Source: Bacteroidia bacterium (GTDB taxonomy: Bacteria > Bacteroidota > Bacteroidia > J057). Taken from it: a stretch of 64,000 nt of DNA. The stretch is from NCBI GenBank assembly GCA_033391075.1, contig JAWPMV010000001.1:2108001-2172000 (forward strand), read 5' to 3'. Each line of letters begins with the position of its first letter. The first letter of the stretch is position 1. The translations under genes were made by a program, and so were the position numbers. Below are positions 42,528-51,354 of this stretch, piece by piece. Under the pieces are notes generated by a model. It was not told where the DNA came from and made no database searches. It saw only the letters and a program-made list of their open reading frames with translations.

Positions 42528-44621
42528 TTAAATTCCGACTGCTTTCAGGCGAATAAGTGCTTGCTCAGTTACCTTATTATTAGGATGAAATGTTAAGGAT
42601 TTTTCGTAGGCAGCTATTGCTTCCTTTGTTCTACCCAATTTTTCCAAACAGCTCCCGTAATAATCCAGGCTACGATGGGTGTAAAAGCCCTGGATATATA
42701 GTTCAAGGTTTAACTCAAAAAACTTGATGGCATCCTCACATTTCCCATCTTCCGTCAGTTGGAGTCCATATTCATTGATCAAGCGCTCTGAAATGGCGTA
42801 TTCTGAGTCTCCTTGATATTCCTCTCGAATAAAGGAAATGATTTCATCGGATGACTTTTCTTCTGCCAGGCTAGCAATACTTTTTCTATTGAGCATGAGA
42901 TTTCTCAATATCCACCAATAGCGCCAGGAAGGAGTTGAGCTGCGCTCCGAAATACCTGCATAGCCGAGAAAGTCCAGGGTCGTTTTATGGGCAATTACAA
43001 TTTTCTTTTTGGGAATAACGGTGATGTACTGCCCTCCGAACCCACTGGCTGTATAGGCTCCTTCAAAATCCGGATTGTCATACATGCGTTCAAACAGCCA
43101 CCACATATACCCATAGGATTCCTGCAAAGGGCTGGAAGGATCTCTTCTATAGCGAGCAGAAACAGTATCTGCAGGAGTTACTGTCTGAGTAATTTTCTTG
43201 ATCCATGCTTTGGGGATGAGCTGTTTCCCTTCCCAATTGCCTTCCTGTAGCATCAACTGACCTATTTTTGCCATGTCTCGGGTAGAAAGGTGCATATGAT
43301 AAGCCGAATAGCGAGACTTTTTCTCATTGACGGTTCTTTTCTGGTTTCTGATATTCCAGTCCTGAAAGCCCAAAGGAATGGCCAATTGTTCTTCCAGTTC
43401 TTCATAAACACTTTTTCCCGTTTGCTGCTCCAGGATATATCCTGCTGCATTGAAATCCCAATTGTTGTAGAGGTAATATTCCCCTGCTTTTACACTTCCT
43501 CTTGTCTTCACATTATCCGTATCATAGCCTCCATTTGCTGGAAGATGAAATACCCCTGAACGAGCCGTGATGAGATGATCTACACGTGCTTCTTTTTCAA
43601 TATCCAGCAAACCATCATCCTCATCCAAACCCAGTTCTCCAATGGTCTTTTGTAAATCGATGGTCCCATTTTTTACATGCTTTCCATAGAGCATGGCGAG
43701 GATACTTTTTCGGCAGGAAGCCAGGTAACTGATTTCGCTTACATCCCCATATTCATAAACCACCTTCCCATCTTCCAATACAAGCATGCTGGTAGTCTCC
43801 GCTTCCTTTTTCAGGTAGGTATCAATTTCGTCCAGTTTTTCCTGACTAAAAGTGGATTTGTCCAAAGTTTTCGCATACTCAAAAGCAGTCCCTTTATAAG
43901 CAGGCTTTTTGTAAAACCAGGTCTGGGGACTCATGCAGGAAATCATGGCCGAAAGACCTCCGAAAGCAAGCAAGCCGATCATAACTCTTTTTATGTGAAA
44001 CCGATGGTAAAATGAGATAAGCTCTTCCTTTTTGTGAATGATGAGGTAGGCGACCAGCATATTCGGCAACCAACTTAGCCAGGCGACGATTTGATAAGCT
44101 TCTATGAAATTCCCATAAATGAGGATAAGAATAGGCAACCATAGTCTTAAGGTAACAGCTCCGAAAGTACCTGCATAGCTATAGATCATCAATTGTCTGT
44201 GGGCTTCGACTTTAGCTTTTTTGATCTTCAGAAAAGACATAAAGGTGATGATGGTCCAGAGAACTGCTCCAATAGAAAATCCCAGTTGAGGAGACAGTCC
44301 ACCCGATGCATAAAAAGCAATGTATAATCCAAAGGGACCACTGATCAGAACCGAAGCCACATAGAGTTTCCCGATATTACGGTGAAGCTTCTTATACTTG
44401 TTTCGTAACTTCTTACTGAACTGAAGCCAACCCACGAGCAGGGCTATTCCTCCAAAGCCAATATGAGCAAAAAAGGAAAGCTTATAGAAATGACTGCTTA
44501 ATAATTCGGCAGATTTGGAGAGCCACAGTAAAATGGGTTCATCTGCGAAAAAATAAGGGACGGGATAGAAACTGAAGAAGACACAGAGACTCCCAAAAAT
44601 GATCCAGGCAATTTTTTTCAT
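42528..44621 (-). CDS. Three-part fusion: DUF2306 membrane domain, beta-lactamase-like serine hydrolase, TPR tail
   Basis: 697 aa. Residues 1-225 hold about seven membrane helices with DUF2306 features (KKLHRNIGKLYVASVLISGP, EAHRQLMIYSYAGTFGAVTL). Residues about 260-575 form a serine hydrolase of the class C beta-lactamase type. It has SCRK (S302, K305) as nucleophile and base, YNN (385-387) as the second motif, and the loop ASGFGG near 525-530. Residues about 610-690 hold TPR-like repeats (KEAIAAYEKSLTFHPNN). The hydrolase part probably faces the periplasm. A LytTR regulator gene lies 143 bp upstream. Confidence 0.9.
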   Translation of the reverse strand: MKKIAWIIFGSLCVFFSFYPVPYFFADEPILLWLSKSAELLSSHFYKLSFFAHIGFGGIALLVGWLQFSKKLRNKYKKLHRNIGKLYVASVLISGPFGLYIAFYASGGLSPQLGFSIGAVLWTIITFMSFLKIKKAKVEAHRQLMIYSYAGTFGAVTLRLWLPILILIYGNFIEAYQIVAWLSWLPNMLVAYLIIHKKEELISFYHRFHIKRVMIGLLAFGGLSAMISCMSPQTWFYKKPAYKGTAFEYAKTLDKSTFSQEKLDEIDTYLKKEAETTSMLVLEDGKVVYEYGDVSEISYLASCRKSILAMLYGKHVKNGTIDLQKTIGELGLDEDDGLLDIEKEARVDHLITARSGVFHLPANGGYDTDNVKTRGSVKAGEYYLYNNWDFNAAGYILEQQTGKSVYEELEEQLAIPLGFQDWNIRNQKRTVNEKKSRYSAYHMHLSTRDMAKIGQLMLQEGNWEGKQLIPKAWIKKITQTVTPADTVSARYRRDPSSPLQESYGYMWWLFERMYDNPDFEGAYTASGFGGQYITVIPKKKIVIAHKTTLDFLGYAGISERSSTPSWRYWWILRNLMLNRKSIASLAEEKSSDEIISFIREEYQGDSEYAISERLINEYGLQLTEDGKCEDAIKFFELNLELYIQGFYTHRSLDYYGSCLEKLGRTKEAIAAYEKSLTFHPNNKVTEQALIRLKAVGI

Positions 44622-44699
44622 GTGAATTTCTTTTTGATTGATGGAGGCAAAATACTCGCTCTGATCAGCAAAAAAATATACATGGGGGAATAAGGTATG

Positions 44700-44753
44700 A
44701 AGGCCCTCTTTTTAGGTGAATTTATGGGGAGTAGGTACGAAAAGGGCCTTTTT
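44700..44753. terminator. Inverted repeat between the LytTR and fusion genes
   Basis: AAGGCCCT-TTTT (with one bulge) pairs with AAAAGGGCCTT across 27-31 nt. It lies 12 nt after the LytTR stop. The T run follows the plus-strand arm, so it may be a bidirectional or weak terminator. Confidence 0.4.
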
Positions 44754-44764
44754 AGGGATAAAAA

Positions 44765-45511
44765 TTAGAGGCTTAGGAGGCGATCTTTGTAGTTTTTCGA
44801 GACGGGGAGCTCGATTTGAGTAAGGGAAACGGTACTGGAATCTACCCAGGATTTGAAGTGCTCAGGATTGATGAGATGAGAGCGATGAATTTGTATGAGA
44901 AAAGGAAATTCCGCCTGCAGCTTTTTGAGGGAAGTCCTAATGAGTTTGGTTTTTAAGTCTTCCTGTTCCAGAAAATATATCTCCACATAGTTCTGAGCAT
45001 TGGAAATGCAGATCAATTCGGATTGCTTTATTTTCAGGAAGTCTAGTTTGTTTTCTCCTTTGAGGATGATGTGTTCTTTTTCTTCCTCATTGGGAATGAG
45101 CTTTAGGATATAAAGCCTGGCAATAAAAATCAGGGGGGTAATAATGAGGAAGAGATTAAAGATGATTTCAATCAAAAATTCATCGAAATCATAGATCCCT
45201 TTTATCAAGCTACTTCTGTAAAGGTAAAAGGTAGAGATGCTGTAGAAGATGAAAAAGGCAACATAGACTCCGGTTTCGAGGTAGCCATTCCAGGACTTGA
45301 TCCTGGTATAAACCAGGTTTTGAATCCATGCGGTAAAGATGTAGCAAAGAAAGGCCAGGAAGCTAAATCCCACGCTCACATTGATCCAGATTTGCTGATT
45401 CATTTGCCCATGTTCATAGGGACGGGTAAACCAGGCAAACAAAAATCCCCAAACCCCCAGCAAGAGACCAATCAGGAGATGAAGTTTAAAGGATGGATTC
45501 AATTTGTTCAT
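44765..45511 (-). CDS. Membrane LytTR-type transcriptional regulator
   Basis: 248 aa. Four membrane helices (about 12-28, 44-62, 78-98, 108-130) form an N-terminal sensor part. The C-terminal LytTR DNA-binding domain (about 150-248) has the family blocks LICISNAQNYVEIYF, IQIHRSHLINPEHFKSWV and LPVSKNYKDRLL. It is not a receiver-domain response regulator. It lies just upstream of the fusion gene, so it may control it. Confidence 0.88.
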   Translation of the reverse strand: MNKLNPSFKLHLLIGLLLGVWGFLFAWFTRPYEHGQMNQQIWINVSVGFSFLAFLCYIFTAWIQNLVYTRIKSWNGYLETGVYVAFFIFYSISTFYLYRSSLIKGIYDFDEFLIEIIFNLFLIITPLIFIARLYILKLIPNEEEKEHIILKGENKLDFLKIKQSELICISNAQNYVEIYFLEQEDLKTKLIRTSLKKLQAEFPFLIQIHRSHLINPEHFKSWVDSSTVSLTQIELPVSKNYKDRLLSL

Positions 45512-45689
45512 GGATGAGTCTCGGATGAAAAATCAGTCTTTTTTCCTGTATCGCCTGGGATTTATCTTCGACTAAGATAAAAATTTTTCTGCATCAAGGA
45601 ATCTGAGAATTTGGATGCATTAAAGACAGTTCCTTAGGGAAAAGGATGGAAACAAATCCCATTTTTTCAAGGAAAACTTGATGGGCCTA

Positions 45690-46607
45690 TCAGTTTTGCA
45701 TTTGTCCTTTCCAGGAGGAAAGGCCTGCTTGTATTTCTGCGTAGCCATCCAATGATTTAATCTGTGTTAACATCTGCGGAGGTAAGTTGCTCAGACCTAA
45801 GGCTGAACCAGCTAGCTGACCCATGATGGAAGCATTCGTATCTGTATCTCCTCCGGTATCAATGATTTCAAGAATTGCTTGTTCAAAGCCTATTTTCTGA
45901 GACTTCACAAAAGCAAATAATGCCAGGGGTACTGATTCAACTACATAACCGCTGCTTCCAAACTCGGCGGCAAGGGTAGAAATTGTGGTAGTAGGACTTA
46001 TTTCTGAAAATGTCAGGATTTTATCCCGGACAAGACTGTCTGGAAGTTGCCTGCTAATTTCCTTTAGAAAATTATCGAAGCTATCGAGGGTATTTTTCAG
46101 GATGCTTTGAATACCTAGAACTATCGCCAGACTTCCTACATAGGCTTCCTCATTGTGATGGGTAATTCTGCTAATATCCCTGACCAACTGTCGATCCACT
46201 TCTTTCATCCCAAAAGCCAGGGGGGCAATCCGCATAGCACTTCCATTTCCAGCAGCTTGTTCGCCTTTCTTCCCAACCAGGTACCAATGGCCGCCGTTTC
46301 GAATTCCCTGAATGGCTTGTAGGGTCGCAGAACCCAATCCTCTCAGTTTTCCTGTTTCGTAGAAGTAAACAAACTTATTCGCTATAGCTTCCGGATCAAT
46401 CTTGCCTGATTCTAATATGGCTGCCAGCGTGGCAAGGGTTAATTGGGTATCATCGCTGAAAAAATATCTTCTTTCTTCTTTTTGTTCTCCCCAAACAAAG
46501 AGGTTTTCTGAAGGCTTAAGTTTTTCGGCAAATTCAAACTGCCCTCCATAGGCATCTCCAATCGCGCCTCCGAGTATACATCCTGCGAATTGATCATAAT
46601 TTCTCAT
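45690..46607 (-). CDS. ADP-ribosylglycohydrolase family protein
   Basis: 305 aa. The Mg-binding marks are GAIGDAYGG near residue 15, SDDT at 51-54, GNGSAMRIAPLA, and the C-terminal IDTGGDTDTNAS. This is the DraG/ARH type, removing ADP-ribose from proteins or nucleic acids, or acting as a related hydrolase. It lies 5 bp downstream of the M23 peptidase gene in the same direction, so both may be on one transcript. No ADP-ribosyltransferase is adjacent. Confidence 0.92.
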   Translation of the reverse strand: MRNYDQFAGCILGGAIGDAYGGQFEFAEKLKPSENLFVWGEQKEERRYFFSDDTQLTLATLAAILESGKIDPEAIANKFVYFYETGKLRGLGSATLQAIQGIRNGGHWYLVGKKGEQAAGNGSAMRIAPLAFGMKEVDRQLVRDISRITHHNEEAYVGSLAIVLGIQSILKNTLDSFDNFLKEISRQLPDSLVRDKILTFSEISPTTTISTLAAEFGSSGYVVESVPLALFAFVKSQKIGFEQAILEIIDTGGDTDTNASIMGQLAGSALGLSNLPPQMLTQIKSLDGYAEIQAGLSSWKGQMQN

Positions 46608-46612
46608 CTTAA

Positions 46613-47239
46613 CTAAGGAATGAGGCGATGTTTCTCGATGAATTTTGTAGGATCAAGATAGCCCTTTGTATCTGAACTATATCCTCCTCCAATCGGCATA
46701 TCAAGGGAATCTCTAATCTCCAAATGTAAATGAGCCAGGTAGGCTCCGTGGGCATTACCTATGGTTGCAATTTTTTCGCCCATCTTCACGGCCTGGTTTT
46801 CCTTTACCAAAATCGTATCACAATGGGCATAGATGGATTCTACAAATTTCGCTTCTCCTCCTTCTAGTAAATGGACCAATCGTACCACATTTCCCCAACC
46901 GCCTCCAAGATCCTTTGCAAATACCACATATCCATGTGAGATGGCATAGATAGGATCACCTAAATCAGAATCTCCTCCGGTTACAGCATTCCAGTCATCT
47001 CCCAGATGATTGTTATCCTGAAAACCCTGAGCATTGTAATAGCCTTTTGCATCTGGCTTGCCCACCGGATAATCGAAAGCGATTGATTTGAATTGGGGAT
47101 GTTGATGGAAGAATTCTATCAGACTGGAATCCGATTCTTCCCTTTGTTCTGCTTGTGAATCCACCGATTGGGAAGGCGAATTTTCTTTACAGAAAACTAG
47201 CACAGGGAAGAGCAGAAGAAGTCGTAAAAGTGTTTTCAT
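46613..47239 (-). CDS. M23 family peptidase lipoprotein
   Basis: 208 aa with a lipoprotein-like signal (VLVFC, Cys17). The LytM-type zinc site is complete: H78-x3-D82 in NNHLGDDWN and H170-x-H172 in LAHLHLEI. Intermediate blocks are DPIYAISHGYVVFAKDLGGG and WGNVVRLVH. Family members cut peptidoglycan cross-bridges or act on related peptides. The protein should face the periplasm. It directly precedes the ADP-ribosylglycohydrolase gene. Confidence 0.9.
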   Translation of the reverse strand: MKTLLRLLLLFPVLVFCKENSPSQSVDSQAEQREESDSSLIEFFHQHPQFKSIAFDYPVGKPDAKGYYNAQGFQDNNHLGDDWNAVTGGDSDLGDPIYAISHGYVVFAKDLGGGWGNVVRLVHLLEGGEAKFVESIYAHCDTILVKENQAVKMGEKIATIGNAHGAYLAHLHLEIRDSLDMPIGGGYSSDTKGYLDPTKFIEKHRLIP

Positions 47240-47406
47240 GATTCAAAGAAAATGGATATAGCGATCCAGGTATTCCTGTAATAAACGCATTCCAGCCTTC
47301 AGAGTTTATCAGGATCAAGCTGAAAATGAAAATTGAGCTGATAATGCCTGATCTGATCCTGCTGTATATTCAAGCTGGCTAATTTTCGAAAAGCTCCCAC
47401 GAACTC

Positions 47407-48870
47407 TTAAAAACTCCCGATCTCCATATCCATCCAATTGGTTCTGAATTCGATGTATTCTCTGAGACCTGTGATGCTGTTGTCATAATCCACATCCAGG
47501 CCTGCATCCCAGATAGCGTAATTGCGTCCGATTGCACCATTATCCTTTAGCAAGTTGGCCGTTTCCTCTATGCTATTTAGTAAGTTGGTATTGGAAAAAG
47601 AACCTGCACGGAGTTCCTGCCAACGACTTTTAACCAAAGCTTTGAACTGAGGATCCTCCATCAAGCGTGGCCACCAAAAAGGCACCATCCAGGCATCCTG
47701 ATTCACGTAGGTATTGTATTCATACACCCATCCATCCCAGGGCACACGATCTCCAGTCCCATAGCCAATGTTTAGGTCCCAGATGGGTCCCATGGCCAAT
47801 TTGCCCCCTCGATCTTTTTGAAGATAGGTACTCAAGCGGTAGGCATCTATATTTCGGGTGAGTTCAGTGAGCAAGAGGTACTCCACAAAAGTATTTAACT
47901 CAATGTAATCCGTATAGGTCCTTTCACTGCTGGAAAAGTCATCGGTCAATAAGGCTTTTTCGAAATCATGAATATAGCCTGAGATGTATTCTTTTTGTTC
48001 CTGGCTAATATTTTCAGCTTTGGGATATTCGTAGAGGAAATAGGTCTCCAGGTATTGATTGGAATGGTAGGGGCCGTCATAAGGGTCGAAAGTGATGGAA
48101 TCCCCATTGATGTCAAAGCTGGAGCGGAAGCTGTTTTGTGCCGTGTAGCGAGCATCATCATCCCAATTGGAGAGGTAGTATTCCAGGGGTTGTCCGAGGG
48201 TTTGATCGCCACCAGATGTTTTATCAATCTTCAGGATATATCCGCCTGTCTGATCGATATCCATAGGGTCCTGTTTTGAAACATCAATCCGGTCTCCATC
48301 TCGTTTCAGTTTTTCAGCAAAAACATAAACGCCCTGGTATTCTCCATTGAGTTCGAGTTCCACAAATTGGGTACGACTGGCATATCGCCCAATACTTCTG
48401 GACCAGGTATAGCCGATATAATGATACATAAGACTTCGGTCGAAAATGTAGCCCCCCTGTTCATTGACTACATGCCCCAATAGAACCCAATCTTCTTCTT
48501 CCGGCATACCAAAAAAACTGACATTCACATCGTTTCCAGCTTCGTCCCAGCTCTCTATGCCGTAAGACTTTTTATCGGATATTCGAAAAGAAGTCGAACC
48601 CCTAAATTCGATGCCGATAGTTTGTGTCTGGAGTTTATCTCCCTCAATATAGATGGATAATTTTGCAGGCACTTTGGGTTCATTCACTATACTTGTACCC
48701 TCCGTATCAATGACCACATAAGGAAGTTTACTCTCACCGATTTCAACTGCGGGGGTAAATCCATCGGAAAAACCTGATCCAGGTGGCTCTGGCTCTGGTT
48801 CTTCTTCGCATGCTGGGAGGATGAAAAAAATACTTATCAGGAGGGAGAGGACTACTTGATGCTTGAACAT
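47407..48870 (-). CDS. CotH kinase-family lipoprotein
   Basis: 487 aa. Signal peptide with lipobox ILPAC (Cys21). The CotH pattern is clear: an N-terminal beta region (IGIEFRGSTSF) typical of its fusion domain, then the kinase-like part with DWVLLGHVVNE, FVELELNGEYQGVYVFAEKL, and GPIWDLNIGYGTGD near the active-site loop. CotH proteins are atypical kinases first known from Bacillus spore coats. In a Bacteroidota lipoprotein the substrate would be an extracellular protein. It looks monocistronic. Confidence 0.88.
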   Translation of the reverse strand: MFKHQVVLSLLISIFFILPACEEEPEPEPPGSGFSDGFTPAVEIGESKLPYVVIDTEGTSIVNEPKVPAKLSIYIEGDKLQTQTIGIEFRGSTSFRISDKKSYGIESWDEAGNDVNVSFFGMPEEEDWVLLGHVVNEQGGYIFDRSLMYHYIGYTWSRSIGRYASRTQFVELELNGEYQGVYVFAEKLKRDGDRIDVSKQDPMDIDQTGGYILKIDKTSGGDQTLGQPLEYYLSNWDDDARYTAQNSFRSSFDINGDSITFDPYDGPYHSNQYLETYFLYEYPKAENISQEQKEYISGYIHDFEKALLTDDFSSSERTYTDYIELNTFVEYLLLTELTRNIDAYRLSTYLQKDRGGKLAMGPIWDLNIGYGTGDRVPWDGWVYEYNTYVNQDAWMVPFWWPRLMEDPQFKALVKSRWQELRAGSFSNTNLLNSIEETANLLKDNGAIGRNYAIWDAGLDVDYDNSITGLREYIEFRTNWMDMEIGSF

Positions 48871-48991
48871 GTATGGCTTCTTATTAGCTTGGGTAAATCT
48901 GGGTATATGTTCTGTAGGTAAAGATATATTTGTTTCGGATAAATTTCATCCCAAAATTATCTCCTGAAATTAATGGTAAAGGAGAATGCAC

Positions 48992-49630
48992 TCATTTTTT
49001 AGCGGAACGGTATTTATCATGTAATCCAATTCCATTGAGGATCATGGGTACACATTTTTCAATGCGTGAGATTCGGGTTTTGGATTGTTTGGCCTGGGAA
49101 ATGTGGAGGATATAGCCTCTTTGGCGTCCGGGACTAAGGTCTTCAAAGGCTGCTTTCAAAACGGCATCTTCTTCAAGAATGGACAGAAGTTCCTCGGGCA
49201 TGGGTTCAGGATTGGACTTAAAGCTAACTTTCAGTCCCGCTTTTTCAATTTCAATTGCTTCAAAAATGCAGGCTTTGAGGTAATCTTTAATTGCCTCTAT
49301 TTCATTTAGCTGTTTAAATCTGAATAGTCGGACGGCTTGAGAATTTTTACCCGGCTTCTCCAGAAGCTTCTTTTCATCTGACAATAAGGAACCCTTGAAA
49401 AAACTCAGGCAACAAGAGTCTTTGAAGGCAGCTATCATCAATACATTTTTGCCTTGAAAGGTATAGCATGCTGCTCCCCATTTTCTCTCTTCTGTCAATC
49501 CACAATCCAGTACTATTTGCCTTAAGTAAGTAAGTTCCCGTGGCCAATTATGAACCTTACAATCTTCTGTGCCGCCAAGGGGACATCGACCACAGCCTTC
49601 CTGGAAATATAGGTCTACTTCGGGATTCAT
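48992..49630 (-). CDS. YdeI/OmpD-associated family protein with DUF1801-like domain
   Basis: 212 aa, cytoplasmic. The N-terminal two thirds match DUF1801 (KWGAACYTFQGKNVLMIAAF, CLSFFKGSLLSDEKKLLEK). The C-terminal part holds the YdeI-type block LSPGRQRGYILHISQAK followed by KTRISRIEKCVPMILNG. The fusion is a known arrangement; members are linked to bacteriocin or heavy-metal tolerance in some species, not proven here. Four Cys near the N-terminus (GCGRCPLGGTEDC) are an added feature. Confidence 0.85.
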   Translation of the reverse strand: MNPEVDLYFQEGCGRCPLGGTEDCKVHNWPRELTYLRQIVLDCGLTEERKWGAACYTFQGKNVLMIAAFKDSCCLSFFKGSLLSDEKKLLEKPGKNSQAVRLFRFKQLNEIEAIKDYLKACIFEAIEIEKAGLKVSFKSNPEPMPEELLSILEEDAVLKAAFEDLSPGRQRGYILHISQAKQSKTRISRIEKCVPMILNGIGLHDKYRSAKK

Positions 49631-49672
49631 TTTTTAATCGGATATTCTAAACCAAAAGATACAGAATCCTTC

Positions 49673-50584
49673 TTACTTCTCCTTCCAAAGTTGATAGCTA
49701 GTATCGATGCCTTCAGACTCATTCTTTTTGTTATAGAATTCTCCTTGGCTTAAATTTTTAAGCTTTTCAACATAAGCCAAAGCATCTGCATACTTTTCCT
49801 CATGGGCAAGGATTTGAGCTTTTATCCAATATAAATGCCCTTCTACATAGCTTCTGGGATAAAATTGTTCGTTCCACTCCTCGTTCGCAAGCATGATCTT
49901 TTCTGCTTTGTCTATCCAAATTCTCGCCTTGGGAAGTTCTTCTTCTATTTCGACCAGATGTTCTGCGCCTTGTAAATAGGGAATCCACTTGATATAATCC
50001 GGCTGTTTCTCTGCTCGGGATTCAATTTCCTGTTCGAATGCCGCTAAATAATTTGTCTCAAAGGCTACTTCGATTTCCATGAATTCCCAGGCAAGGAGGA
50101 TACTTCCAAATTTGAATCCCGTTTGACTAATAGTGTAGCTCAGGAATTCTGTTTTGAAAGGAGATGTACGTCCCCTTATCTCTAATCGTAAGGCATCTTC
50201 TGCAGGATCATAAGAGAACGCGCCCCATTGTCGGGAAACTTTATTTAAAATGGCGGTCCAACTGTCATTCTCCCGAGGAATCAGAAAGAAGGCATAGCTA
50301 CCACTGTCCAGCTTGGTCCCATTGATGATGACTGGAGAACCAAAACGAATGCTGGTGGCATAATTAGCTCCCGCTCTCCAAACTTCTCCATAAGGAACCA
50401 GGCCTCCCCATATTTGTCTATCCTTGACGGCTGGACTTCCATATCTGATCTCGACTTCTGTATAGCCGATCTTTTGATAGATCATTTTATCCGGACTCTG
50501 CCTGGGGATGATGCCGATTTGGTATTGGGCGAATAGGGTTTGTATAGAAAGGCTGAGAAGGAGGGGAAGGTATGTTTTTTTCAT
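49673..50584 (-). CDS. Exported DUF2911 domain protein with helical tail
   Basis: 303 aa. Signal peptide ending at LFAQ. The DUF2911 domain (about 20-170) is marked by VEIRYGSPAVKDRQIWGGLV, PYGEVWRAGANYATSIRF and GSYAFFLIPRENDSWTAILN. The C-terminal third is helical and TPR-like. Function is unknown, but DUF2911 proteins are common, exported and abundant in Bacteroidota. The gene is followed by the YdeI-like gene after 42 bp. Confidence 0.9.
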   Translation of the reverse strand: MKKTYLPLLLSLSIQTLFAQYQIGIIPRQSPDKMIYQKIGYTEVEIRYGSPAVKDRQIWGGLVPYGEVWRAGANYATSIRFGSPVIINGTKLDSGSYAFFLIPRENDSWTAILNKVSRQWGAFSYDPAEDALRLEIRGRTSPFKTEFLSYTISQTGFKFGSILLAWEFMEIEVAFETNYLAAFEQEIESRAEKQPDYIKWIPYLQGAEHLVEIEEELPKARIWIDKAEKIMLANEEWNEQFYPRSYVEGHLYWIKAQILAHEEKYADALAYVEKLKNLSQGEFYNKKNESEGIDTSYQLWKEK

Positions 50585-50799
50585 GTTGAAATCTGGCTAG
50601 TAGCAATCCTTGGCTAGTAGATTGTTCGAGTTATTTGTTAGGATAAAATGTTAGGTAAATTTCCATAAGACTTTCTCCTTATCCTCTCATCCAAATGTGT
50701 CCATCTTAATCTGTGAGAATTTGAAAGTAAGGCCCATCATTTTGAAAGGCAACTTCCCAACAGAGCCCCAGCTTTTTTGCCTGCCTTCTTAAATAGAAA

Positions 50800-50827
50800 T
50801 AGCCTCATCATTTTTACGATGAGGCTA
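50800..50827 (-). terminator. Rho-independent terminator
   Basis: TAGCCTCATC (50800-50809) pairs with GATGAGGCTA (50818-50827), loop ATTTTTAC. It is 22 nt after the stop of the gene at 50850, and on the minus strand a modest T-rich tract (TTTCTATTT) follows the stem. Confidence 0.7.
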
Positions 50828-50849
50828 ATCCTATGTTTAGGCAAATGCC

Positions 50850-51251
50850 TTATTCTCTCAATTGAAAAAGCATATCCGAAATCTCTATTTCCGGAGGCCC
50901 TTGAAGCTCATATGCTACAGGAATGGTCTTGGCGAGTTCTGTGCCTTTAAAGGCCATCATCGATTCTTTGGAATCCCAAATATAAATGCCTGCATAAGCT
51001 CCTTCTCCGCCTCTACGAACGTAAAACTTTTGAACCAGGCCTGGGATGGCTCGGAATTTTTCAGCACGTGTTTGCGCTCGGTCAATTAATTCATTTTCGG
51101 CCAGGGGAGATTGGATTTTAATTATTTGTACGATCATTTCTTTATTTTTTGAAGTTTTGTCAGGGGTCCCGTAAAAGTTAGCTGCTCCCAATAGAAGTGG
51201 GACTATGGCTGACAGAATAATAAGTTGAAAAACAGATGATTTTACTTTCAT
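50850..51251 (-). CDS. Small exported dimeric alpha-beta-barrel (monooxygenase-like) protein
   Basis: 133 aa. A hydrophobic N-terminus resembles a signal peptide (SVFQLIILSAIVPLLLG). The mature part resembles the ABM/YdhR monooxygenase-like ferredoxin fold: MIVQIIKIQSPLAENELIDR, then EKFRAIPGLVQKFYVRRGGE, and GIYIWDSKESMMAFKGTELA. The first 40 residues may be a later addition; relatives are usually cytoplasmic. A small enzyme acting on an unsaturated or aldehyde substrate is possible. Confidence 0.75.
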   Translation of the reverse strand: MKVKSSVFQLIILSAIVPLLLGAANFYGTPDKTSKNKEMIVQIIKIQSPLAENELIDRAQTRAEKFRAIPGLVQKFYVRRGGEGAYAGIYIWDSKESMMAFKGTELAKTIPVAYELQGPPEIEISDMLFQLRE

Positions 51252-51354
51252 GACATTGATGGTTAATGGTTTGTTATTGTATCAACATCACAAAGAAAGG
51301 AAGAAGCGAGACTCGAGCTGTTACGCTAATCGTTCAATAAGTTTAGCTAGTGGT

